Shown: positions 25,059 to 34,075 of the stretch, in pieces
Layout of the letters: every line of letters starts with the position of its first letter
How positions within the stretch are numbered: the stretch's first letter is position 1
NCBI GenBank assembly: GCA_050874385.1
Contig: JBNMKO010000007.1
Span: forward strand, 6,221 to 70,220
Origin: CAG-882 sp050874385
GTDB taxonomy: Bacteria > Bacillota > Clostridia > Lachnospirales > Lachnospiraceae
Direction of reading: 5' to 3'
Length of the DNA: 64,000 nt
Program-made: the position numbers and the translations under genes
Notes under the pieces: model-generated
What the model was told of the DNA's origin: nothing
Database searches by the model: none
Seen by the model: the letters and a program-made list of their open reading frames with translations, nothing else

Positions 25059-27497
25059 ATGGAAATTGGAAGAAAAAATAGAAGCGGAACGGGAATACCG
25101 TACTGGTTATGTGCATTTATAGTAAGTCTTTTGACTGCGACAGCAGCGATATTGCCCATTATTATAAAAAATAATGGTTATATGGCAATGTCACACGATT
25201 TTTCGGCAGAAGAAATATCATATAATATATTAATGAACAAGGCGATAAAATCAGGAAATATTTTGTGGAACTGGGGCATCGACATAGGAAGCAATTTTAT
25301 TGAGACATTCAGTTTCTACAGTCTGGGAAGTCCATTTCTCTGGATTACACTGTTGTTTCCGGCATCAATGGTGCCTAAGCTTTTAGGGCCTGTCATCATA
25401 CTTAAATTTGCTGTGGCGGGAATGATTTCGTCAGTATATTTTAATAGACATTTAAAAAGTAAAAATCTTGTCATATTGGCATCGGTGTTGTATGCATTTT
25501 CAGGTTTTCAGTGCACCAGTGTTGTGTTCTATCACTTTCAGGATCCTGTCGCGTTCTTTCCACTTCTGTTAATCGGAGTGGAGAAGCTTATCGAGGATAA
25601 AAAACATGGCTGGCTGGCGTTTGGCGTTGTGGTGAATGCGCTGTGCAACTATGTGTTTTTCTATGCTGAGGTAATATTTGTAGTTATATTCTATGTGGTG
25701 AAGTATCTTGCACCGCAGATAGCACAGATATGGGAACAGAGAAAAAATGTAAGTGTAAATACAGGAAGTAATCCGGCAGCAGGGAAAAAGACATCGTATA
25801 ATATTTGGAATATTGTCCAGCCTGTTCTTATGTGTATGCTTGAGGGTGTGATTGGCGTTGCCATGGCAGGAATACTTTTACTTCCGTCGGTTAACGGAAC
25901 GATGAGCAACAGCAGAATATCACAGCATATATCAGTGACAGACTGGTTCACAATGTCGACTAAAAACTGGCTTATGCTTATCAAGGCGTTATTCCTTCCG
26001 GGAGAGACAATGAATGCACTGGTAAGCGTACAATATTCGGACTGGATGACCAATGCGGCATATCTTCCGCTTTTTGGTGCGTTGTTTGTCATTGCCTATG
26101 TGATATCTAAGAAAGACTGGCTGTCTAATATTCTCAAGGTGGGATTTGTCTGTGCAGTCATCCCGGTATTGAACAGTGTTTTTTCTTTCCTTTCAGTTGA
26201 GTCATACCGTAGATGGTATTTTATGTTGATATTATTTATGGCGCTTGCGACAGCGAAAGTTATCGAGAACCGCAAAGAGTATAAGATAAAGAAAGCAGCA
26301 ATTGTGTCAGGAGTACTTCTTTTGTGTTTCATTGTCATGGTAGTCGCAATGAATAGGGAGGATGGGGTGATAGGAATATACAAGAAGTATTTGTTTGTCA
26401 CGTCATTTCTGCTTGGAGTATGTGGTCCTGTGTTTGTCATTGCACTGCCTTATTTTATGAAAAAACGGTCAGCCACCATGCAAAGGGTATATATTGCGGT
26501 GGCAGTCGTTGTATCAGCGATGACACTTGGAGTGACTGTGAGGGAGTATCAGCAGGCAACGGACAACACAAATCAGGATTTTAAGACTTATGGGGCATCT
26601 TATGGTGAGAATGTATATGCGTATCTCACGGAGATACCAAATGAGCTTGATGTGGACATCCTTCCGTACAGGTATTATTTTGATGAGGGCATAGGTCATA
26701 CATATTATAATCTTGCGATGACAAATCAGCTTCCATCAATTAATTCTTTCTGCAGTACGGTACATTCCTCCATAGGGGAGTACTATGATGCAATAGGGCT
26801 AGGAAGAGCTACATGGACAAATGCAGGTCCGGATGGTATAAGAGAGCTTCTTGGGGCAAGGTATGTGATATCATATATTGACCAGCCAAACTATACTTAT
26901 GTGCGTGATTACACCACAAGCACAGGTCAGACGTTGAAGCTATATGAGAATGAAAATGCACTTCCGCTAGGTTTCACATATAATATGTACATTACAAGAA
27001 GCACATTTGACAGTGGGGACGACAGGCTTAAACCTGCGATTATGCTCAAAGCGCTTGTCATTGAGGATGAAGATGAGGGGATTGTAAGTAATTATCTGAA
27101 AAAATACGATCCTTTTGAGGATGGAGGAATAGTATATGAGGATGTGCAGGAATATGCTAAGGAACATAAAGCCGAGTGTTCAGAGAGATTTAATTATGGT
27201 AAGAATTACTTTGAGTCAACCATAACAGCAGATGGTGATAAGTATGCATTCTTTGCCGTCCCTTATGACAAGTCATGGAAGGCGACTGTAAATGGCAGTG
27301 AAACCCAGATACTAAATATCAATGGTCTTATGGCTGTCAAGGTAAGTCAGGGCATGAATAATATAAGATTTGACTATGAATACAAGCCACTTAAGTACGG
27401 AATTGTGTTAAGTATTGTAGGAGTGCTTGGTTGGGCCGCCTATGTGGTTGTTATGAAAAAGCGCAATAGAGACAGTAATAATATTACAAATCTGTGA
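25059..27497 (+). CDS. YfhO-family membrane protein (GT-C type)
   Basis: 812 residues with about twelve TM helices and a large extracytoplasmic C-terminal domain. The first loop SHDFSAEEISYNILMNKAIK then WNWGIDIGSN and YSLGSPFLW fit YfhO proteins, which have a GT-C-like fold; B. subtilis YfhO works with the polyprenyl-phosphate sugar transferase CsbB in glycosylating lipoteichoic acid. Here the CsbB role could be taken by the GtrB-like genes at 18904 or 33080. The C-terminus has FFAVPYDKSWKATVNG and a final TM. AGTGGAGG precedes the ATG. Confidence 0.88.
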   Translation: MEIGRKNRSGTGIPYWLCAFIVSLLTATAAILPIIIKNNGYMAMSHDFSAEEISYNILMNKAIKSGNILWNWGIDIGSNFIETFSFYSLGSPFLWITLLFPASMVPKLLGPVIILKFAVAGMISSVYFNRHLKSKNLVILASVLYAFSGFQCTSVVFYHFQDPVAFFPLLLIGVEKLIEDKKHGWLAFGVVVNALCNYVFFYAEVIFVVIFYVVKYLAPQIAQIWEQRKNVSVNTGSNPAAGKKTSYNIWNIVQPVLMCMLEGVIGVAMAGILLLPSVNGTMSNSRISQHISVTDWFTMSTKNWLMLIKALFLPGETMNALVSVQYSDWMTNAAYLPLFGALFVIAYVISKKDWLSNILKVGFVCAVIPVLNSVFSFLSVESYRRWYFMLILFMALATAKVIENRKEYKIKKAAIVSGVLLLCFIVMVVAMNREDGVIGIYKKYLFVTSFLLGVCGPVFVIALPYFMKKRSATMQRVYIAVAVVVSAMTLGVTVREYQQATDNTNQDFKTYGASYGENVYAYLTEIPNELDVDILPYRYYFDEGIGHTYYNLAMTNQLPSINSFCSTVHSSIGEYYDAIGLGRATWTNAGPDGIRELLGARYVISYIDQPNYTYVRDYTTSTGQTLKLYENENALPLGFTYNMYITRSTFDSGDDRLKPAIMLKALVIEDEDEGIVSNYLKKYDPFEDGGIVYEDVQEYAKEHKAECSERFNYGKNYFESTITADGDKYAFFAVPYDKSWKATVNGSETQILNINGLMAVKVSQGMNNIRFDYEYKPLKYGIVLSIVGVLGWAAYVVVMKKRNRDSNNITNL

Positions 27498-27550
27498 TAG
27501 TGTATAAAGTATGTAAATTTTATTTGTATGTGAACATTTACAAGATATCT

Positions 27551-27584
27551 AAAGCTGTGGGCTTTGCTCACAGCTTTAAATATT
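27551..27584 (+). terminator. Terminator between convergent genes
   Basis: AAAGCTGTG (27551-27559) pairs with CACAGCTTT (27569-27577), followed by AAATATTTTT. It overlaps the stop codon (27568-27570) of the convergent GlfT2-like gene and may act on both strands. Confidence 0.7.
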
Positions 27585-29436
27585 TTTCCCAAAATTCTTG
27601 AGAGGTAATGTATGGAATTTTGTTGCTCCAACCCGCAGTATCCTTTTTAAAGTTCTTTAGGATATGAAAAGATGCTCGAAGATAACGTCCTATGCCGGAA
27701 AAAAAACGTCTGTAGCTTCTTGTGACAATATAGCCCTTTTTTAGGGATGGGCTGTAAACGTATACGCGGCGCGCAAAGTATGGCAGCCATGGTGTGTCCG
27801 CATTGCATATTTTAGTGCCGCCTAACGGAGGAAGGATATGACACAAAATACAGAGGAGATATTTAAGAAGGGTGGTCTTGACTGATGGAATTGCCTTGTT
27901 ATCTGCGCTATCCAAATTGGCGGCGGCTTTTTTTAGTAGCCGCTCGATATCCACAGCATTAATCCCTGCCTCCTCCGGCGATATAAATTGATAGTTGAGA
28001 CTGCCAAGGGAGGCATGTTTTTTTGTAGGGTCGGTCTGCATAAGATAGTCGGGGCCTTTGTGAAAGTCCTCATATCCCATAAGCCTTGCATCCGATACAT
28101 TGTAGCGGTAGCGCACAAGCTCGCCTACACTTAAAAAGCTTATGTGAAGAAGCGTGTGGAGCGCATCGATATTGCGCTTTTTATCCGCAGCCTGAAATAT
28201 AAGGGCATTGCGGATATCATAGTACTCAATGCTTGCAGCGCCCTTAGACACAGCGGGCGGATGCCACACGCAAATTCCGTTTAGAAGTATAGGGGATATG
28301 TCTGTGCGCGTGCCATACTCTACATCGTCATAGTGGAGAAACATGGGAAGCGGCAGATTGTCCGGACGGATGTGGGTAGTTGGAATACAGCAGTACCACC
28401 ATCCTGAGTAGGCTGCATTTTCCATATATTCGTTGGCGCTCACAAGGTCGGCGGTTCTAAGGTCAAAAAACTTGTGATAGAAGGTGTAAGCATAGGAATC
28501 TATGCGCGCACCTTTTTCAATCTGGAGATATTTTCTGTCAAGGTCGAGCATGGATGCGCCAAGCATGTTTGACTGAAATTCTTCTTTTAGGTATGCCAAA
28601 AGTAAATATGTGCGCTCGATTACTGCTGTGTCAAGTATGATATCATCATCCATTAGGAGAAGATGCGTAAAATGCCGCTCTTTTTCATCTATGACTGCCT
28701 CCAACATGGTTCGTGTAAAGCCGCCCGCACCACCGGTGTTTTTGTTGGAAAATATGTGTATACTGTCAGAAACATGCGTACTTGTAAACTGAAAGAAATC
28801 CGGTGTTATCGTTCCGGCATTGTCAGAAATATACACATCCAGTTTTCCATACATCGGACTGTCAGGATTTGATATGATATCCGATATAATAGCATTTATA
28901 TTGCGTAAAAGAAATTTTTCGCGTTTGTAGGTACAGATGCCAAGTGCGATATCAGGCTCATTGACAGGAATTGAGTCAGTCTCATACCATCCGTCAATAA
29001 GTTTGTCAATATCCCAACCACTGATGTCAAAAGGAAATGTCATTTCTGCGTACAATATACCATCAAGTGGCATTTTATCAGGTGAAGTATCAGGAAAATT
29101 GATGTAGTAAATGTCCCCTGTGTGGGTGATATTTACCGGAATTTCCTGTCTTGTGACACGGACATAAGCGGACATGTCGACCGGAGTTTGCACATCGGCA
29201 AATCTGTTGCATCCATCAAGCGTGATTCCCACACTGTTAAAACAACGGATGGATATGTCGTGCTGTGTGCGGATGCACATGGTAAGGTTATCTATTGAGG
29301 TGTAATGATGCCATTTGCCGATGGAGAAGGCATTAAAATATGTTTCAAGTGACAGTAAATTGCCATTACGACGAAAGTACATCTGTTCTATATCACATAT
29401 ATCTTTAGAAGGAAAAAGCAAGGGTTGAATTTTCAT
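27568..29436 (-). CDS. Second GlfT2-like galactofuranosyltransferase
   Basis: A 622-residue paralogue of the gene at 14643-16427 with the same architecture: start MKIQPLLFPSKDICD, N-terminal beta-sandwich with LETYFNAFSIGKWHHYT, then GICTYKREKFLLRN, NTGGAGGFTRT, LLMDDDIILD, SGWWYCCIP, HYDDVEYGTR and GICVWHPP. Both therefore keep the DDD metal motif and the catalytic Asp region of GlfT2. AAAGGA precedes the start. It is on the opposite strand from neighbouring genes, so it has its own promoter. Two such enzymes may make alternating linkages, or different Galf decorations. Confidence 0.88.
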   Translation of the reverse strand: MKIQPLLFPSKDICDIEQMYFRRNGNLLSLETYFNAFSIGKWHHYTSIDNLTMCIRTQHDISIRCFNSVGITLDGCNRFADVQTPVDMSAYVRVTRQEIPVNITHTGDIYYINFPDTSPDKMPLDGILYAEMTFPFDISGWDIDKLIDGWYETDSIPVNEPDIALGICTYKREKFLLRNINAIISDIISNPDSPMYGKLDVYISDNAGTITPDFFQFTSTHVSDSIHIFSNKNTGGAGGFTRTMLEAVIDEKERHFTHLLLMDDDIILDTAVIERTYLLLAYLKEEFQSNMLGASMLDLDRKYLQIEKGARIDSYAYTFYHKFFDLRTADLVSANEYMENAAYSGWWYCCIPTTHIRPDNLPLPMFLHYDDVEYGTRTDISPILLNGICVWHPPAVSKGAASIEYYDIRNALIFQAADKKRNIDALHTLLHISFLSVGELVRYRYNVSDARLMGYEDFHKGPDYLMQTDPTKKHASLGSLNYQFISPEEAGINAVDIERLLKKAAANLDSADNKAIPSVKTTLLKYLLCILCHILPPLGGTKICNADTPWLPYFARRVYVYSPSLKKGYIVTRSYRRFFSGIGRYLRASFHILKNFKKDTAGWSNKIPYITSQEFWEKYLKL

Positions 29437-29561
29437 AAAGAAAGTCCTTTCAATATTGTATTATATTATTGTAAGAGAAGATGTGTAACAACGCAACTAA
29501 ATGTTTGAAAAAAAGGTGTATGTAGTATATAATCAAATAAGCTTGAAGGGAGAAAATGATT

Positions 29562-30548
29562 ATGTGTGTACTTACAGTTGCAGTGCCTTCGTACAATGCG
29601 CAGAGCTTTTTGTGGCAGAATATACCCACTTTTTTATATGAAGGCGCTGGGGGAAAAGTTGAAGTTATAATTGTTGATGACGGTTCTACGGATGATACGC
29701 CTGGGATTGCGGACGAACTTAGCAGGAGATATCCTGATATTATAAATGTTGTCCACAAGGAAAACGGGGGACATGGCTCCGCCGTCAATTCGGGGATAGA
29801 GAATGCCAGAGGAAAGTATTTTATGATTTGTGATGCCGATGATTATGTGAATACCGACAGCTTTATAAAGCTTGTGGATTATCTTGAAAAGCATGATGTG
29901 GATATGGTATTTACCGATGCGAGGCGTATCACACCTGACGGCAAGGATGTAGGATGCGAGAGCATATCGGGAGTTGAGAAAAATAAAATAGTCCAGTTTG
30001 ACAAATGTGCTGACAAGATTAAGAATATCGAGATGCACAACTGCTGTATAAGCACAGAGCTTTTAAGAACGAACAACGTGAGCTGCCATGAGCATCTTTT
30101 CTATGTTGATAACGAGTATGTCATATATTCGATTGCCTATGCAAATACCATAGTGTATCTTGACCTTGTGGTGTATCAGTACCTTGTGGGAAGAAATGGG
30201 CAGAGTGTGTCGATAGAGAGCAGACGAAAAAATCATAATCAGTATATTGCAGTTGTAAATTATCTTATAGGATTCTATGAGGATGTCGCGTGGGATATGA
30301 GTGAGCCTAAGAAGAATTTCATAGCCAGAAAGATAGCCTATTTTATATCGGGAGTCTACTCGGTCATGATGAGCTATGATGACGCTGTGCATAAGAAGGA
30401 GCTTGCAGAGTTTGACGGATGGCTCCTTGAGAAATCGCCGGATATTTACAATGGGAACCGCAATATCTGTGTCACACTGCTTCGCAGAACCAAAATGGGA
30501 ATGTACAAGGCAGCATCCATGATATATAAGGCTGTGAACAGGCTGTAA
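29562..30548 (+). CDS. GT2 family glycosyltransferase
   Basis: 328 residues with a standard GT-A fold: LTVAVPSYNAQ, VIIVDDGSTDDTP (36-48), HKENGGHGSAVNSGIENARG and DADD (91-94), with a helical C-terminus and no TM. It transfers a sugar from a nucleotide donor in the cytoplasm; specificity unknown. Two ATGs are possible, 29556 and 29562; the second is preferred because GGGAG (29548-29552) is 9 nt away from it and only 3 nt from the first. It starts a plus-strand run of genes with 10-100 bp gaps. Confidence 0.85.
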   Translation: MCVLTVAVPSYNAQSFLWQNIPTFLYEGAGGKVEVIIVDDGSTDDTPGIADELSRRYPDIINVVHKENGGHGSAVNSGIENARGKYFMICDADDYVNTDSFIKLVDYLEKHDVDMVFTDARRITPDGKDVGCESISGVEKNKIVQFDKCADKIKNIEMHNCCISTELLRTNNVSCHEHLFYVDNEYVIYSIAYANTIVYLDLVVYQYLVGRNGQSVSIESRRKNHNQYIAVVNYLIGFYEDVAWDMSEPKKNFIARKIAYFISGVYSVMMSYDDAVHKKELAEFDGWLLEKSPDIYNGNRNICVTLLRRTKMGMYKAASMIYKAVNRL

Positions 30549-30559
30549 AGAGGTAGAGC

Positions 30560-32977
30560 ATGAACAGAACAGAAAAAAAGGCATTATACCGGGTTTTAAT
30601 GTTTGTCATACCCGTATTTATGGCATTATATTATCTCAGAAATCTTGGAAAAATAAATATGATATTTGTGCTTCCGGATGAGTATGGATACTGGATGACT
30701 GCCGCCACATTTGCCGGATATGACTGGTCGGGGCTTTCAGGTTTGTCGCTCTATTATTCTTATGGATATAGTATTATTCTTATGCCGCTTTTTTGGATAT
30801 TTAAGGACTCTGTGCTTATGTACAAGGCGGCTATATGTCTGAATGCACTGCTCTATATAGGGGCATACTTTATTTCATGTGCATGTGGTTTCAGACTTGC
30901 TGATGCCATGAGTTTGAACTTTGGAATAACTTCCACGGACAAAAAAAACGATGTAACGGCAGTAATATATAGAAGAAAGCTTGTTGTGGTAATAATATGT
31001 GGTGTTATCGCATTATATTGCAACAATGTGGTTCAGGTCAACATAGCATGGAGTGAGGCTCTGCTGTACTTTATGTTCTGGCTGTCATTTTACACACTTC
31101 TTCGCTACTGCGAGAGCAAAAATATATTCGTTCTCGCCGCGTTTGGCGTTGAGGTTGTTTATATGTATATCATTCACCAGAGAATGCTCGGTGTGCTTAT
31201 TGCGGCAGGGATGACGGTGGCGGGGATGGCGATAAAATCCATTGTATATCATGTTAATTTTCGCAGACAGTCACTCCAAGGAGATGAGACAGGGAAAGAT
31301 TGCAAAACAACATATATAAAAAAGATAGCTTCAGTCGTTATTGTCATATCAATAGTAGTTATATTTGCTATTGTTTTCTTTGCAGTAAAAAAAAGTCTGA
31401 CGGCATCGTTATGGAGCTCACAGCCGGAGGACAGGATATCTGTAAATAATTTTTCAGGGCAAGTAGGAAAAATTGCTGCTCTCTTATCGTTGGATGGGAT
31501 TATAAATTTATTCTGTCATGTATGTGGAAAGTTTTTTTACCTTTTTGTTGCAAGTGGTTCGGTGATATTTTGGGCTTTTGTGGGTGCTATTGGGATTATT
31601 TTAAAAGTTATTTTATGTACAAAGAGCCATAGAATAAGTGTACAAAATAATGAAGCATACAAAAAAACGTGCCGTATGATGCCGGCTTATATATATATGC
31701 TCCTGTCGCTTCTGGGACTTATGGGAATCAACTGTATATTTATGAATGGTCAGGGTGGACGAATTGATAATGTAGTATATGGAAGATACATAGAGCCGGT
31801 TGCAGGGGTACTTTTGTTGTTCGGCGTATTGTATATGATGAAGAAGAGACCGAGGTGGCAGACATATGTAGTATATATGCTGGTGTTAATGTCAATAGGC
31901 ATTGCTGCTGATGTGCTTATGGTTCAAAATTCTAGTTTTGCAAGCTTTATGAGTACAGGAGTTAGTTTGTTTTACAAGGGTAAGCCTGTAGATGCATTTA
32001 TAGTATATGGGGCAATTGTTACAGGAATAATTTTGAGCTTTTTTGGATATGTTGCAATGAGGTATAAAAAAGCAGCACTGTGGATAATGTTTGCAGTTGT
32101 GATGCTTGGATACTGGGGTGTATGTGGGTATAGTGTTCTTGATAAGGGAATATTGGTAACTCATCAGTATATAAATCAGATGCAGAAAGTTGACAATTAT
32201 ATAGATAAAGTTGAGACAATGACAGGCATGGATAATATTCCGATCTACTATACAGTAAGTGATGAAGAGGAAGAATATAATTATATATACAGGATATTCC
32301 ACCTGCAATTTTTAAGAAAAAATGATACTATAAATTATATAAGTCAGAATCAGGCCAATAATTCTGAATTGATGCCGGACAATTATATACTCATTCAATA
32401 TCATATAGATGGAATTGATATGGAAAAATATACAATAGTGGCTCAATGGTATGGAATGGTGATTATGGTGCCAAAAGATTCAGATTTAGAGAAGTTCTGT
32501 GATAGTTATAATTCCAGTGAATATTATGAAATTGAGGGAATTATGTCTGGAAGCGCTACAAGAAGTAGAAGTGATGCGGAATTGTTTGATTCGGATTATG
32601 AACAGGGATTTGTAGTATATGCACAGGATTTATGCCTTTCTCCCGGAACATATCAGGTGGATATGGATGTGTATGTGGAGTTCGATGATGAAAAAGATGC
32701 CCTGTTATATGCTGGTGGCAAAAAGAAATCAGAGAAAACATATCCTTTGACGGTGGGATATGCGGATGCGTCTTATGATTATGGAGAAGGCGTGTTCTTT
32801 ACAAATCTGCTCACTGTAAATTCTGATGATGAACTTGAACAGAATAAAGGCATATATCATATAACATCACAGCTGGTATGTGATGAGGCACAAAGCGGTG
32901 TTGAGATAAGATTTTATGCACAAGGGTGTGCATATATAAGGGTTGATAGTATTAAATATCGCTTGTTGCAGCAATAG
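30560..32977 (+). CDS. Large GT-C-like membrane protein
   Basis: 805 residues with roughly eleven TM helices and a beta-rich extracytoplasmic C-terminal domain from about 540. The first loop contains LPDEYGYWMTAATFAGYDW; an acidic pair in that loop is the usual catalytic or metal site of GT-C transferases such as ArnT and PMT (family knowledge; assignment inferred). The C-terminal domain (YAQDLCLSPGTYQVDMDVYVE, GVEIRFYAQGCAYIRVDSI) looks like a jelly-roll. It probably uses a polyprenyl-phosphate sugar outside the membrane. It begins 11 bp after the previous stop, with AGAGGTAGAG upstream. Confidence 0.7.
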   Translation: MNRTEKKALYRVLMFVIPVFMALYYLRNLGKINMIFVLPDEYGYWMTAATFAGYDWSGLSGLSLYYSYGYSIILMPLFWIFKDSVLMYKAAICLNALLYIGAYFISCACGFRLADAMSLNFGITSTDKKNDVTAVIYRRKLVVVIICGVIALYCNNVVQVNIAWSEALLYFMFWLSFYTLLRYCESKNIFVLAAFGVEVVYMYIIHQRMLGVLIAAGMTVAGMAIKSIVYHVNFRRQSLQGDETGKDCKTTYIKKIASVVIVISIVVIFAIVFFAVKKSLTASLWSSQPEDRISVNNFSGQVGKIAALLSLDGIINLFCHVCGKFFYLFVASGSVIFWAFVGAIGIILKVILCTKSHRISVQNNEAYKKTCRMMPAYIYMLLSLLGLMGINCIFMNGQGGRIDNVVYGRYIEPVAGVLLLFGVLYMMKKRPRWQTYVVYMLVLMSIGIAADVLMVQNSSFASFMSTGVSLFYKGKPVDAFIVYGAIVTGIILSFFGYVAMRYKKAALWIMFAVVMLGYWGVCGYSVLDKGILVTHQYINQMQKVDNYIDKVETMTGMDNIPIYYTVSDEEEEYNYIYRIFHLQFLRKNDTINYISQNQANNSELMPDNYILIQYHIDGIDMEKYTIVAQWYGMVIMVPKDSDLEKFCDSYNSSEYYEIEGIMSGSATRSRSDAELFDSDYEQGFVVYAQDLCLSPGTYQVDMDVYVEFDDEKDALLYAGGKKKSEKTYPLTVGYADASYDYGEGVFFTNLLTVNSDDELEQNKGIYHITSQLVCDEAQSGVEIRFYAQGCAYIRVDSIKYRLLQQ

Positions 32978-33079
32978 AGATTGAATATTGGGTTGTTTTA
33001 AAGTATAATTATAAAATATAAGTCTTAAAAGTATTATTTGCGATTGTACTTGTACTATAAAAGGAGAGCAGGAAAAGGT

Positions 33080-34075
33080 ATGAAACTTATTATACAGATA
33101 CCATGTTATAATGAGGAGGAGACTCTGACAATAGCATTGGATGCACTTCCTAAGCATATAGACGGAATTGACAAGATAGAATATCTTATAATAAATGATG
33201 GAAGTCAGGATAGAACAGAGGAGATAGCAAGGGAGTGGGGAGTTGACTATGTGGTTCACTTTAAAAGGAACCTTGGACTTGCCCGCGGATTTCTTGCAGG
33301 AATAGACCTTGCGCTTCGCAATGGTGCTGATATCATAGTGAATACGGATGCTGATAATCAGTATTGTGCTGACGACATAGAGAAGATTGTCAGACCGATA
33401 ATTGATAAGAAAGCAGATATAGTTATCGGTGAAAGACCAATAGATGAGACAGAGCATTTTTCACCACTGAAAAAAAAGCTTCAGCATTTTGGAAGCTGGG
33501 TGGTAAGAAAGGCTTCTAACACGGATATTCCGGATGCACCGAGTGGGTTTAGGGCATACAGCAGAAAGGCTGCCATGCGCCTTAATGTATATAATGAATA
33601 TACATATACACTTGAGACAATAGTTCAGGCAGGGCGCAACAAGATGGCAATCACATCGGTTCCAATAAGAACTAATCCGGAACTTAGAAAGTCAAGACTG
33701 TTTCACTCTATGTTTGGCTATGTAAAGAAGTCGATGGTAACTATACTCAGGGCATTTCTTATGTATAAGCCACTCAATGCGTTTACCATCATATCTGTGG
33801 TTTTTGCAATCCCCGGTCTGGCACTTGCCATAAGATACCTTGTATACATGTCTATAGGTCAGGGAGGGGGACATGTACAGTCAGTTATACTTGCCATTTT
33901 GCTGCTCATTATTGCGGTTCAAAGTTTTATGATGGGAATGCAGGCGGATATTATATCTGTTAATCGCAAGTTATTGGAGGATATACAATATAGGGTAAAG
34001 AAGCTTGAATTTTCAATGCCGGAACAGAATGATAATAAAGACATGGATACTGACTCCGAGGAACACAATAAATGA
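33080..34075 (+). CDS. Polyprenyl-phosphate glycosyltransferase, GT2 (DPM1-like)
   Basis: 331 residues: IIQIPCYNEEETL, IINDGSQDRT, HFKRNLGLARGFLAGID and metal motif TDAD (89-92), then GERPID, and two C-terminal TM helices followed by a polar tail rich in Asp/Asn. The pattern is that of enzymes charging undecaprenyl phosphate with a sugar. It is the second such gene in the locus. ATG 33080 is used because AGGAGAGCAGGAAAAGG precedes it; the frame is open to 33038. It overlaps the next gene by 4 nt (ATGA). Confidence 0.88.
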   Translation: MKLIIQIPCYNEEETLTIALDALPKHIDGIDKIEYLIINDGSQDRTEEIAREWGVDYVVHFKRNLGLARGFLAGIDLALRNGADIIVNTDADNQYCADDIEKIVRPIIDKKADIVIGERPIDETEHFSPLKKKLQHFGSWVVRKASNTDIPDAPSGFRAYSRKAAMRLNVYNEYTYTLETIVQAGRNKMAITSVPIRTNPELRKSRLFHSMFGYVKKSMVTILRAFLMYKPLNAFTIISVVFAIPGLALAIRYLVYMSIGQGGGHVQSVILAILLLIIAVQSFMMGMQADIISVNRKLLEDIQYRVKKLEFSMPEQNDNKDMDTDSEEHNK

